64,000 nt of DNA from CAXXOK01 sp964640955. GTDB taxonomy: Bacteria; Bacillota; Clostridia; Christensenellales; Aristaeellaceae. Made by a program: the position numbers and the translations under genes. Each line of letters starts with the position of its first letter. The first letter of the stretch is position 1. Below the pieces are notes generated by a model that saw only the letters and a list, made by a program, of their open reading frames with translations, did no database searches and was not told where the DNA came from. Positions 26,601 to 34,922 of this stretch are shown one piece after another. Where the stretch lies: positions 1 to 64,000 of the forward strand of contig CAZXJI010000014.1 of assembly GCA_964640955.1 (NCBI GenBank). The letters are read 5' to 3'.

Positions 26601-28298
26601 ATGCAACCGATACTTAAAACCATGACGCGCGCCGGCGGGCGCGGCATGTACCTGTGCTTTCCCACGGGCGAGCCCCGCTCCGTCCGGCGGCGAAGCGCGC
26701 TCATCGTGCTGCGCGACGACGCGGGCGCGGAAACGGTGCGGGCGCTGCTGGACGAAGGGGGGCTAAACCGCCTGTGCGAGGAGGAGCAGGTGATCCTCGC
26801 CTTTCCCAACCCGGTCGGCGGCCGGTGGAACTGGACGCTCAACCCGGATCAGCCCGACGATATCGCCTTTCTTGCGCATATCCAGGGCGAGCTGGACTCC
26901 CCCGTGGAGAAGGAGCCGTTCTCCATGGCGCGCGCCGCGTCGGCCAACCCGCTGAAGGACAAGCGCTTTTACGCGCTGTGGCACCCCATGGCGGACGTGC
27001 GCTATGTGGCGGGCTTCGGCACGGGCGCGTCCATGGCCTGCGCGCTGGCGGCGGTGCGGCCGCGGCTCACGGCGGCGATCTACGCGGAAAGCGGCGCGCT
27101 TTTTCCGGCGGCGCTGGCCGCCGCGACCGGCGCGCCCGTCCCCGCGGTGCTGGCCGCCTGCCCGGCGGAGACGCAGGCCTATTTCCTGAACGCGAACGGC
27201 GCGATACGGGACGAGGGGACGGCGGGCTTCGAAAACCCCGTCAACCCCTGCCAACGCGTGATAATAACGCAAAAACCGGCGCAAGCCCCGCTGGTTGCCG
27301 CGTACCGGACGCTTTTCAGGCGCGTGCGTCGGCCCGGCACCTCGGCGTACGGGGACGTGGAGCCGCGCCTGACCCTTGCGGAGGACGCGGGTTTCACCCT
27401 GTTTGAGAACGACGAGAGCCTGGCCGACGGCCTGCCCCACACCTGGCTTGTGCACGTGCCGCTGTCCGTGCGCAAGGCCCCCGATGTGCGCGTGCCGCTT
27501 TTGATGTTCTTCCACGGCGCGAGCGACAACCCCTGCGAGGCGGCGGATATGACCAAGTTTCACGAGGCGGGGGAGCGCGACGGCTTCATCACCGTCTATC
27601 CGTGGGGCACCAACCGCATGACCTGGAACAGCTCCATGGTGGACGACGAACCCGACGACGACGCCTATATCGTCGCGCTGATCGACCATATGATCGCCCG
27701 CTATCCGGTCGATGCATCGCGCGTATACCTTTCCGGCTTTTCCAACGGCGCGGGCGAGGCGCAGGCCGTGGCGCTGTGCCACCCCGACCGGATCGCCGCC
27801 ATCTGCCCGATTGACGCCAACTGGCCCGGCAACCGCATGGGGGAAACGGAGCTCACCTGCCGGGACGTGACACCCATGCGCATCGGCATGGAGAAGAAGA
27901 AAACGTACGACTACCGCATGCCCGTGTGGTACACCTACGGCGGGAAGGAGCTTTCCTACCCCGTGTACAACCGTTCCACCCAGCAGATGCAGTACGATTA
28001 CTGGAAGGCGTACAACAATATTCCTATTCAACCCACGCCGGGGCGGGAGAACCCGCATCCCTGCGGCTGCGGCGTGCCCGGCGACCTGCGCGAGCGCCTC
28101 GCCCCGTCCGCCCGCCACCCGCAGCACGCCTACGACGTAAACCGCTTCTTTTCGGCCGATCCGGGGCGGCCGAACCTGTACAATTACGTGGTGATGCTGT
28201 CCAAGGGACACGACGTGGCGCCGAGGGACGCGGAGCTCGGCTGGCGCTACGTGCGGCGCTTCCGCCGCCTGCCGGACGGCGGGCTGGAAACGGTCTGA
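26601..28298 (+). CDS. PHB-depolymerase/feruloyl-esterase-like hydrolase, cytoplasmic
   Basis: 565 residues; the ATG follows GGGAGGAAACGAAT. No signal peptide. The N-terminal half (about 1-280) looks like a weak alpha/beta-hydrolase relative (VILAFPNPVGGRWNW, YVAGFGTGASMACALAA) whose nucleophile position reads GTGAS. The C-terminal half is a recognisable poly(3-hydroxybutyrate)-depolymerase/feruloyl-esterase domain: PLLMFFHGASDNPCEAADM, FITVYPWGTNRMTWNSS, nucleophile Ser381 in SGFSNGAGEA, and a late His in LSKGHDVAPRDAELGW. A role in removing ester groups from glycans fits the context better than polyester breakdown. It may belong with the 28576-31869 esterase genes, though a terminator separates them. 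Confidence 0.7.
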   Translation: MQPILKTMTRAGGRGMYLCFPTGEPRSVRRRSALIVLRDDAGAETVRALLDEGGLNRLCEEEQVILAFPNPVGGRWNWTLNPDQPDDIAFLAHIQGELDSPVEKEPFSMARAASANPLKDKRFYALWHPMADVRYVAGFGTGASMACALAAVRPRLTAAIYAESGALFPAALAAATGAPVPAVLAACPAETQAYFLNANGAIRDEGTAGFENPVNPCQRVIITQKPAQAPLVAAYRTLFRRVRRPGTSAYGDVEPRLTLAEDAGFTLFENDESLADGLPHTWLVHVPLSVRKAPDVRVPLLMFFHGASDNPCEAADMTKFHEAGERDGFITVYPWGTNRMTWNSSMVDDEPDDDAYIVALIDHMIARYPVDASRVYLSGFSNGAGEAQAVALCHPDRIAAICPIDANWPGNRMGETELTCRDVTPMRIGMEKKKTYDYRMPVWYTYGGKELSYPVYNRSTQQMQYDYWKAYNNIPIQPTPGRENPHPCGCGVPGDLRERLAPSARHPQHAYDVNRFFSADPGRPNLYNYVVMLSKGHDVAPRDAELGWRYVRRFRRLPDGGLETV

Positions 28299-28313
28299 AC
28301 CGCCGGGCGACCT

Positions 28314-28343
28314 GCGAAAAGCCCGCTTCGGCGGGCCTTTCGC
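28314..28343 (+). terminator. TTCG-loop terminator after the 26601 esterase gene
   Basis: Thirteen-base arms (28314-28326, 28331-28343; one mismatch) around a TTCG tetraloop. Confidence 0.7.
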
Positions 28344-28453
28344 ACACCCGCATGGGCGAAAATTGGTGTGCGCTGGCTTCTTTTTGTCCATTCCGTACAA
28401 TCGTTTTCCGCCTTTTTGCAAATATCGTGTGCCGGTTGGACAAATCAAAGCGA

Positions 28454-28482
28454 TTGACCCCGCTTGGCCGCCTTTTTATACT
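28454..28482 (+). promoter_or_regulatory. Sigma-A promoter of the 28576-31869 esterase operon
   Basis: TTGACC (28454-28459), 17-base spacer, TATACT (28477-28482). Confidence 0.75.
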
Positions 28483-28575
28483 GAAACCATCAAAAAGCGT
28501 CGCCAAAAAGCCCGGCCCAACGGCCGCCGCTTTTGCGCGACCTGATCGGGATCGTGAAAGGAGTGACTCGCTTCG

Positions 28576-29391
28576 ATGGGCAACGTATTGATGCACGTCA
28601 ATTTTCGCTCGAAAACCATCAGCATGGCGGACGCCATGAACGTCATCCTGCCGGACGACCGGGTGGAAGGAGCGTTTCCCGTGCTGTGGCTTTTGCACGG
28701 CGGCGGCGGGAACGAAAACGACTGGGTGGAGGAAACCGGCATCCGCCGCTACGCGGACGAACGCAACCTGGCGGTCGTCATGCCGCACGCGGGGTACAGC
28801 CGCTACTGCAACATGTACTGGGGGTACGATTATTTCGATCTGCTCACGCAGGAATTGCCCCGGATCGTCAAGCACCTGTTCCCCCGCGTTTCCACGAAAC
28901 GGGAGGACAATTTCATCGCCGGGCTGTCCCTGGGCGGCAGCGGGGCGATATCGCTGGGCATGCGCCGGCCCGACCTGTATGGGGCGATCGGCGTACTGTC
29001 GGCCAGCAGCATCATCCCGCTGGAACACCTGCGCGCGCTTTCCGCGGGCGGCCCGGCCGCGCCCGGCGGCCCCGGCCACAAGAGCGTCAATTGGATCAAC
29101 TTCGGCGTGGAAAGCACCGATGCGCTCAAGGGCAACCCGGAGCACGACGTGCTGCTCAACGCCGAGAACGTGATCAGGGAGCGCAAGCCCGTGCCCAAGG
29201 TGTTCCACGCCGTGGGCCTGGAAGACCACGCCTATCCCGTGGGCCTGGGGCTCAAAGCGTTCTTCGAGGGGTTCGAGGGCAACCCCTTCCGCTACGAATT
29301 CCACACCGAACACGGCCGGCACGAGTGGGCCTTCTGGGATAAGTGGCTGCCGGTTTTCCTCGATGCGGCCTTGAAGGACAGGGGGGAGTAA
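28576..29391 (+). CDS. Esterase, CE1/esterase-D-like alpha/beta-hydrolase
   Basis: 271 residues; the ATG lies 12 bases after AAAGGAG. No signal peptide. Features: FPVLWLLHGGGGNENDWVEETGI (oxyanion region), nucleophile Ser118 in GLSLGGSGA, a likely acid in LEDHAYPVG, and His249 in HGRHEWAFWD. This is the layout of CE1 acetyl-xylan/feruloyl esterases and S-formylglutathione-hydrolase-like enzymes. It is adjacent to, and about half-similar by eye to, the next gene (shared KREDNFIAG and PVLWLLHG), indicating a tandem duplication. Probably de-esterifies imported oligosaccharides. Confidence 0.8.
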   Translation: MGNVLMHVNFRSKTISMADAMNVILPDDRVEGAFPVLWLLHGGGGNENDWVEETGIRRYADERNLAVVMPHAGYSRYCNMYWGYDYFDLLTQELPRIVKHLFPRVSTKREDNFIAGLSLGGSGAISLGMRRPDLYGAIGVLSASSIIPLEHLRALSAGGPAAPGGPGHKSVNWINFGVESTDALKGNPEHDVLLNAENVIRERKPVPKVFHAVGLEDHAYPVGLGLKAFFEGFEGNPFRYEFHTEHGRHEWAFWDKWLPVFLDAALKDRGE

Positions 29392-29392
29392 C

Positions 29393-30211
29393 ATGTCGCT
29401 GATTCAAATGGAACTGCACTCGGAATGCCTTACGCGCAAGGCGACCATCAACGTCATCCTGCCCGAGCTCAACGAGGAACGCCGCCTGGAGAACGGGAAG
29501 TACCCCGTATTGTGGCTTTTGCACGGCGCGACCGACGACCAGACGGTATGGCAGCGCTACACGGGGCTGGAACTGTACGCGCAGAAACGCGGCATCGCGG
29601 TGGTGATGCCCGCGGTGGAGATCAGCTTTTACACCAATACCGACGGCGGCCGTTACTTCGACTACGTGACCGAGGAACTGCCCCGGATGCTCTGCCAGTA
29701 CTTCCCCATTTCGCCGAAGCGGGAGGACAACTTCATCGCGGGCATGTCCATGGGCGGCCACGGCACGATGAAGCTAGGCTTCAGCAAGCCGGAGCAGTAC
29801 GCGGCGATGGGCATTTTCTCCTGTGCCAACTTTATCGATTTGATGGGCGCGGGCAACATGATCGAGGGCGGCATGCGCCAGCCGCTGAACTTCGTGCGCT
29901 GGCAGGTGTTCGGCACCGACGACGGCGACCTGACCAAGGTGCACGGCACCGAACACGACAACCGTTACCTGGCGCGCCTCGCCTCCGAAAGCGGCAAGCC
30001 GCTGCCCAAGATATTCGGCTGCTGCGGCACGCAGGACGGCTGCCACGACGCGGAGAAGGCCGACCTGGCCTATTTCGCAAGCCTGCCCAACCCCTACGAC
30101 GTAACGTTTTTCGACAGCGTGGGCGTACACTATTTCGATTTCTGGGACGAGTGGCTGAAGGTGTTCATCCAGTGGCTGCCCATCCGCAAACGCGCCAAGG
30201 AGATTCTGTAA
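29393..30211 (+). CDS. Esterase, CE1/esterase-D-like, tandem paralogue
   Basis: 272 residues; one base separates it from the previous stop, and GGGGGGAG lies upstream. No signal peptide. Nucleophile Ser119 in GMSMGGHGT, Asp in GTQDGCHD, His in VGVHYFDFWDEW. It shares KYPVLWLLHG and the SPKREDNFIAG block with the upstream esterase. Its stop overlaps the next start (TAATG), so the three genes are co-translated. Confidence 0.8.
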   Translation: MSLIQMELHSECLTRKATINVILPELNEERRLENGKYPVLWLLHGATDDQTVWQRYTGLELYAQKRGIAVVMPAVEISFYTNTDGGRYFDYVTEELPRMLCQYFPISPKREDNFIAGMSMGGHGTMKLGFSKPEQYAAMGIFSCANFIDLMGAGNMIEGGMRQPLNFVRWQVFGTDDGDLTKVHGTEHDNRYLARLASESGKPLPKIFGCCGTQDGCHDAEKADLAYFASLPNPYDVTFFDSVGVHYFDFWDEWLKVFIQWLPIRKRAKEIL

Positions 30212-31869
30212 TGCGGGCGCCCGTCGAACCTTTCGGGATGGCGTGCCGCTATAACGTCGAAACACCCATGCGCGACGGCGTCATCCTGCGCGGGGATCTG
30301 TACCGCCCGCAGGAGCCGGGGGCAACCCCCGTGCTCCTGTGGCGCACCATCTTCCGCAAAAACACGCTCGGCCGCGCCTTCGGCCAGTACGACCCGGCAT
30401 ACTTCGTGAAAAACGGTTACGCCGTGTTCATCCAGGACGCGCGCGGCCTGGGCGAGTCGGACGGGGAGTTCGACCGCTTCACCGCGGACGGAAGCGACGG
30501 CTACGACACCGTCGAATGGCTGGCGGCGCAGGACTGGTGCGACGGAAGCGTCGGCATGATCGGCAATTACTACGCGGGCTACCTGCAGCTGATGGCGGCG
30601 GCGGAGGGCCCGCCCCACTTGAAGGCGATCTGCCCCATGCAGACCAGCGTGTCCATTAACCGGGATTGCGACAACCGCGGGTTTCTGTTCTACTCGCATA
30701 TCGGCTGGTGCCTGTCCCGGCAGATCGGCCGCCTGCGCGACGGCCGCTACGACGCGGAAACGACGCAAAAGTACCTGCCGCTGCTGCTCGATTACATCAA
30801 GGATTATCCCGCGCGCCAGCTGCTGCACCGCCCGCTGTACGACATGCCCGCCGTGAAGGACACGCCCTTCCCCCTCCTGCGCGATTACTTCACCCATCTG
30901 GTGGAGGGTTACGACAATCTCGACCTGATCCACAAGGAAGGCCGGGACATGGACGTAAGCAGGGTGCGCGTGCCGGCCTTCTACGTGTCCGGCTGGTACG
31001 ACTCGGCGCGAAACGCGCTGGTCGCCCACTGCCGCGCGCAGCGGGACGCGGGCGTGGACAGCCGCCTGCTCGTCGCGCCCTGGAAACCCGGCGAACCTCC
31101 CGCGCGCGCGGACAGTGCGCTGGAAACCGGCGAAACGGCCGTGGACATCCAGCGGGAGATGGTCGAATGGTTCGATCACTGGCTGAAAAATAAGCCCGCG
31201 CCCGCGTGGAAGCCGTTGCGGTATTACGATATCGCAACCGGTGCCGCCTGGGCCGGCGACCGCTGGGACGACGGCGCGGACAGGGTGTTTACGTGGTACC
31301 TGCAGGGCGGCGGACGGCTGTCCGAACACAAATCGCTGGAATCGAGCGACGAATACGTGCACGATCCCGGGCACCCGCTGCCCTTCGTTCCCTACGGAGC
31401 GGCGGGCAGGCGCAAACCGTCCGGGACGGATACGCTCGTCTACCTTTCCCGGCCGCTCCGGGGGCCGCAGGCCGTAAGGGGCCTGGTGCGCGCGAAAGTC
31501 TGCCTCTCCTCCGGCGCCAGGGACACCGACGTGATCCTGCGCCTGTGCGACGTCGGGCCGGACGATTCCGTGTTCGTCGTCTGCGACGGCGCGACGCGCG
31601 CGCGTTACCGCAACGGCTGGACGAGCGAACCGCTCCAAAAGGGGGAAATCTATCCGATCGACGTGCTGCTGGGCCACGTGTGCTACACCGTGCAGGCGGG
31701 CCATCGCCTGGCGCTGGAGATCACCGGAAGCGCCTTTCCCAAGTACGACGTTAACTACGGCACCGCGAAAAGGCCCGCGGGCGATACGGGCTCGATCGTG
31801 TCCCATAACCGCGTTCATTGCTCCGGACAGTGGCTTTCTACCCTCCTTTTGCCGCTGGAGAAGAGCTGA
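30211..31869 (+). CDS. CocE/NonD-family hydrolase homologue lacking catalytic Ser and His
   Basis: 552 residues; the ATG overlaps the preceding stop by one base, with AAGGAG upstream. The CocE layout is clear: MRDGVILRGDLYRP, YAVFIQDARGLGESDGEF, DGYDTVEWLAAQDWCDGSVGMIGN, VPAFYVSGWYDSARN and a C-terminal jelly-roll (SRPLRGPQAVRGLVRAKVCLSS, LALEITGSAFPKYD). In active members the nucleophile motif is GxSYxG; here it is GNYYAG, with Tyr120 replacing Ser. The GPWxHG His is also absent: VAPWKPGE has Lys292. Asp264 (GWYD) remains. The frame is intact over 550 codons, so this is a conserved but probably non-hydrolytic protein, or one using different chemistry. Confidence 0.8.
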   Translation: MRAPVEPFGMACRYNVETPMRDGVILRGDLYRPQEPGATPVLLWRTIFRKNTLGRAFGQYDPAYFVKNGYAVFIQDARGLGESDGEFDRFTADGSDGYDTVEWLAAQDWCDGSVGMIGNYYAGYLQLMAAAEGPPHLKAICPMQTSVSINRDCDNRGFLFYSHIGWCLSRQIGRLRDGRYDAETTQKYLPLLLDYIKDYPARQLLHRPLYDMPAVKDTPFPLLRDYFTHLVEGYDNLDLIHKEGRDMDVSRVRVPAFYVSGWYDSARNALVAHCRAQRDAGVDSRLLVAPWKPGEPPARADSALETGETAVDIQREMVEWFDHWLKNKPAPAWKPLRYYDIATGAAWAGDRWDDGADRVFTWYLQGGGRLSEHKSLESSDEYVHDPGHPLPFVPYGAAGRRKPSGTDTLVYLSRPLRGPQAVRGLVRAKVCLSSGARDTDVILRLCDVGPDDSVFVVCDGATRARYRNGWTSEPLQKGEIYPIDVLLGHVCYTVQAGHRLALEITGSAFPKYDVNYGTAKRPAGDTGSIVSHNRVHCSGQWLSTLLLPLEKS

Positions 31870-31874
31870 ACCTG

Positions 31875-32015
31875 TTTCAAGACCTTAACGCCTCGATCCC
31901 GTGGCGCTTTTGCCCTGTGACTTTGTCGCGAAGCCCCGACGTAGCTCCGCTGCGCCTTCGGCTTCGCTCCTCGCCGCGGAGCAGAATCGCTCGCGGCCTC
32001 TGATGCATTAAGGAT
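31875..32015. repeat. Structured non-coding element, possible dispersed repeat (one copy here)
   Basis: Compositionally odd stretch with nested inverted repeats: GCGAAGCC near 31931 pairs with GGCTTCGC near 31963, and GCCGCG pairs with CGCGGC around 31973-31997. It resembles in style the 211-bp repeat at 46291 but does not match it. Only one copy lies in the window, so repeat status is a guess. Confidence 0.3.
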
Positions 32016-32071
32016 TTGAAATGGCATGAGCGCGTTTTTCCGCCCGGCGTATGGATCGCAGGGCAACCGCC

Positions 32072-32111
32072 GGCGGCGCCGCGAACCGAAAGGTTCGGGC
32101 GCCGCCTTTTT
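32072..32111 (+). terminator. Rho-independent terminator of the esterase operon
   Basis: GGCGGCGCC (32072-32080) pairs with GGCGCCGCC (32098-32106), extended by GAACC/GGTTC around a GAAA loop and followed by TTTTT (32107-32111). Confidence 0.85.
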
Positions 32112-32226
32112 CGGTGCCTTTGTGTGCCTGCCCGAAAAGCGGCCGCGCGGGAATACGCTTTTTTATCCTCGCGCATGGCGTGTTTTTGTCCCGGCCCGCC
32201 GCCGCGCTTCCCGGCCGCGCGGAATA

Positions 32227-32255
32227 TTGACAAAAACAGCACCGCGCGTTATTTT
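32227..32255 (+). promoter_or_regulatory. Promoter of the membrane AraC regulator
   Basis: TTGACA (32227-32232), 17-base spacer, TATTTT (32250-32255). A better -10 (TATACT, 32256-32261) would be 23 bases away. Confidence 0.55.
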
Positions 32256-32329
32256 TATACTATTAGAGATCGACGTGCCACAGGTTCATACGGCCAGGAT
32301 CGATACCGGAATGGGGAACGGAGAGTAGC

Positions 32330-34627
32330 ATGCAAAGCTCCTTTTGGAAATCGCGCACGTTTCGGTTTTGGGTCGTCTGCTACGTGATCATACTGCTCAT
32401 TCCCATCGCCGCCGAGACGGCGCTGTACCTGAACACCACGGACGTCCTGACCCGCAAGGCCTACGAGAACGGCCGCATGACCGTAAGCCAGGTCAGCAAC
32501 GTCGTGGACGAACAGCTGAAGACCGTCAGCAACGTAAGCGATACCATCTGCGTGTCCTCCACGCTCATCCGGCTCAAGTACCTGTCGCTGCCCTTCGACG
32601 CGGCCAAGTACTACGAGGTGCACCAGCGCGCCAAATACCTGTCCAATTTTACGGTGCAGCAGGCGCTGATCAAGTATATCTACGTCTATTGCAGCGATCT
32701 GGAATGCCTTCTGGATTCCGGACACATCTATACGCGCGACAACCAGCTCAGCAAGATCATCCGCCAGCGGATCGGGCTGAGCGAGGAGCGTTTCTACGCG
32801 CTGATGGCGGAGAACCACCTGCACGATTTTTACGTGCTCAACGACGGCAAAACCGTGATCATGCTGCAGACGCTGGGCACCTGGGCGAGCGAAAAACGGC
32901 CGGTGATCACGCTGATCACCGTGCTCAACGCGGACGCCGTGAGCGATCTGCTGGCCAAGACGAGCGAAACCGTGAACGGTTCGGTCTATATGCTTTTGCC
33001 GGACGGGACGGTATTCGGCGATTACGCCCAGGGCGATCCGCTGGATTACGACGGGCTTTCCGCCCTCTCGGGAGAAGGGCAGATCACCGGCGACGGCCTG
33101 GTGATCACCTACGCGGACTCCGGCGCGACCGACTTCCGCTACGTGCAGGCGGTGCCCAGCGCGACGTTCCTGATGGACATCAGCCGGATGCAGCTTTCGT
33201 TCCTTTACTTCACCATTGGGGCGCTGGTGCTGGGGCTCCTGATCGCCTATATGCTGGCCAAGCATAACTACAGGCCGATTCAGGAGCTCAAACAGACGGC
33301 GAACCTCCCGGAAATGCTCAGCGACGATTTCTCCGCGCTGAGCAGCAGGCTCAAGGAGCTTTTGAGCGCCGGCGACCAGATGCACACCGAAATCGAGCAG
33401 CTGAGCCAGGCGGCCAACGCCCAGCTGATCAACTCGCTTTTGTCGGGCAACCTCAACGCCCTGGAAAAGAGCCGCCGCAGCCGGATTGACGAGCTGTTCA
33501 CCGGCAACGTGTTCATCGCCGCGCTGATCGACCTGGGCGCGGACCCGGTCGGCGTGACGCCGGAGAGCCGGAAGGCGGTGACCGGCAGCCTGAACCTGCT
33601 GGTGTCCGAGTGCGCGGGGCGTGCCTGCGAGTGTGTCATCCAGCCCAGCGGCGACGCGTACGCGGCCATCTTCTGCTTTGCGGGCGACGAAAACCACAAC
33701 GACGCGCAGTTTACGGTGCAGCAGATCGGCGAGCGGATGGTGCAGCACGCCGTGGAGCAGCCGGCGCTGGCCGCCATGTCCGTTTACGTGGGGGACGCGC
33801 GCGACGGGCTGGAAAACGTGCACACCTCCTTTTCAAACGCCCTGAAAGCCAAGGAGTACGCGGATTTCATCGCGGAAACGGAAAAGCGCGTCATCCTGTA
33901 CGACGCCACCATGTTCTCCGCCGACGTCGCCTGGGAGGATTACGACATCGTCGACGCCGAGCGCCAGTTTACCAGCCTGATGATCGAGGGCAATTACAGC
34001 CAGGGCAAGCAAGTGCTTCGCGAGATCATGACCTATTACAACTGCCGGGACGGCATGTCGCTCTACGTGATGCGCTGCCGCATGTTCGGCGTCATGAACA
34101 TGATGCTCAACGTCCTGCACGAGGTGGAGCCCGACCTGGACCCGAGCTTTTACGAGGAGACCAACCCCATCGCCCGGCTCCTGTCCACGCGTACCCAGCA
34201 GGAGCTGGAGGATGTGATTTTCGAGATCATCGATCACCTCGTGGGCCGGCAGGAAAGCAAGACCCCCGACCTGCAGGGGAAGATCGTGCAGGTGGAGCAC
34301 TACATTGCCGCGCATTACTTCGACGTGGGGCTGGGGGTCAAGCAGGTGGCGGACGCGTTCAACATGTCGCTGCCGTACCTGTCGCGCGTGTTCAAGAAGG
34401 AAAAGGGCGTCGGCCTTTTGTACTACATCAACGGCTACCGCATGCAGAAGGCCAAGGAGATTATGGAGATCGACAAAGCCGCCACCATCACCGAGATCGC
34501 CGGGCGCGTGGGCTACAACAGCAGCCAGACGCTCATCCGCATTTTCAAGCGCTACGAAGGCACCACGCCGGGGCAGTTCCAGGCGGGCCTGGCCGGCGAC
34601 GATCCGGCGAAAAAGCCGCAGGAATAG
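32330..34627 (+). CDS. Membrane-embedded AraC-family regulator with extracellular sensor
   Basis: 765 residues; the ATG follows GGAGAGTAGC. Two membrane segments (about 12-31 and 288-310) flank an extracellular Cache-like sensor of about 255 residues. The cytoplasmic part has a GGDEF-like-shaped linker region seen in YesN/YtdP regulators (VFIAALIDLGADP, SVYVGDARDGLENVHTSFSNALKAKEYADF), then a C-terminal AraC double helix-turn-helix (QVADAFNMSLPYLSRVFKKEKGVGLLYYINGYRMQKAKEIM, EIAGRVGYNSSQTLIRIFKRYEGTTPGQF). Such one-component regulators sense an external sugar, usually with the binding protein, and switch on the adjacent LplB/YtcP transporter, here at 34923-38474. Confidence 0.85.
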   Translation: MQSSFWKSRTFRFWVVCYVIILLIPIAAETALYLNTTDVLTRKAYENGRMTVSQVSNVVDEQLKTVSNVSDTICVSSTLIRLKYLSLPFDAAKYYEVHQRAKYLSNFTVQQALIKYIYVYCSDLECLLDSGHIYTRDNQLSKIIRQRIGLSEERFYALMAENHLHDFYVLNDGKTVIMLQTLGTWASEKRPVITLITVLNADAVSDLLAKTSETVNGSVYMLLPDGTVFGDYAQGDPLDYDGLSALSGEGQITGDGLVITYADSGATDFRYVQAVPSATFLMDISRMQLSFLYFTIGALVLGLLIAYMLAKHNYRPIQELKQTANLPEMLSDDFSALSSRLKELLSAGDQMHTEIEQLSQAANAQLINSLLSGNLNALEKSRRSRIDELFTGNVFIAALIDLGADPVGVTPESRKAVTGSLNLLVSECAGRACECVIQPSGDAYAAIFCFAGDENHNDAQFTVQQIGERMVQHAVEQPALAAMSVYVGDARDGLENVHTSFSNALKAKEYADFIAETEKRVILYDATMFSADVAWEDYDIVDAERQFTSLMIEGNYSQGKQVLREIMTYYNCRDGMSLYVMRCRMFGVMNMMLNVLHEVEPDLDPSFYEETNPIARLLSTRTQQELEDVIFEIIDHLVGRQESKTPDLQGKIVQVEHYIAAHYFDVGLGVKQVADAFNMSLPYLSRVFKKEKGVGLLYYINGYRMQKAKEIMEIDKAATITEIAGRVGYNSSQTLIRIFKRYEGTTPGQFQAGLAGDDPAKKPQE

Positions 34628-34657
34628 GCGATACGCGGGCACAAAACGGAGCGCGCT

Positions 34658-34688
34658 AAACGCGGGCAGGCAAACGCAGCCCGCGTTT
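34658..34688 (+). terminator. Terminator of the AraC-type gene
   Basis: AAACGCGGGC (34658-34667) pairs with GCCCGCGTTT (34679-34688), followed by CTTGTG. Confidence 0.65.
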
Positions 34689-34922
34689 CTTGTGCGTTTA
34701 CGGCGCTTCGCGCCGCCTGCCCCGGCAGGATAAAAACGGCGAATGCGGAGTTAAAAAGCGACAATATGGAAAAAATAAGACCGGAATATATATCATCGCG
34801 TTCGCAAATATTCAATATTTACAGCGCGGCGGATCGAAATTATGCTGAAAACAGAAAGAGGAACCCCCCAAACGCCGGGTTCCCCCCGATCGTTTCTGAC
34901 AGATGGAAAGGAGCCTGGTACC

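Larger units (their letters stand above)
31870..32329 (+). other. Long 3' region with structured element, terminator and downstream promoter
   Basis: 460 bases without a supported gene. 31875-32015 is a stem-rich element (see separate entry), 32072-32111 a terminator, and 32227-32255 the promoter of the AraC-type gene. Short open frames here lack ribosome sites. Confidence 0.5.

Noticed and set aside
29425..30210. N-terminal extension of the CocE-like gene to a start at 29425
   Set aside because: It would run in another frame through the entire preceding esterase gene; the ATG at 30211 has a good ribosome site and family-like N-terminus.
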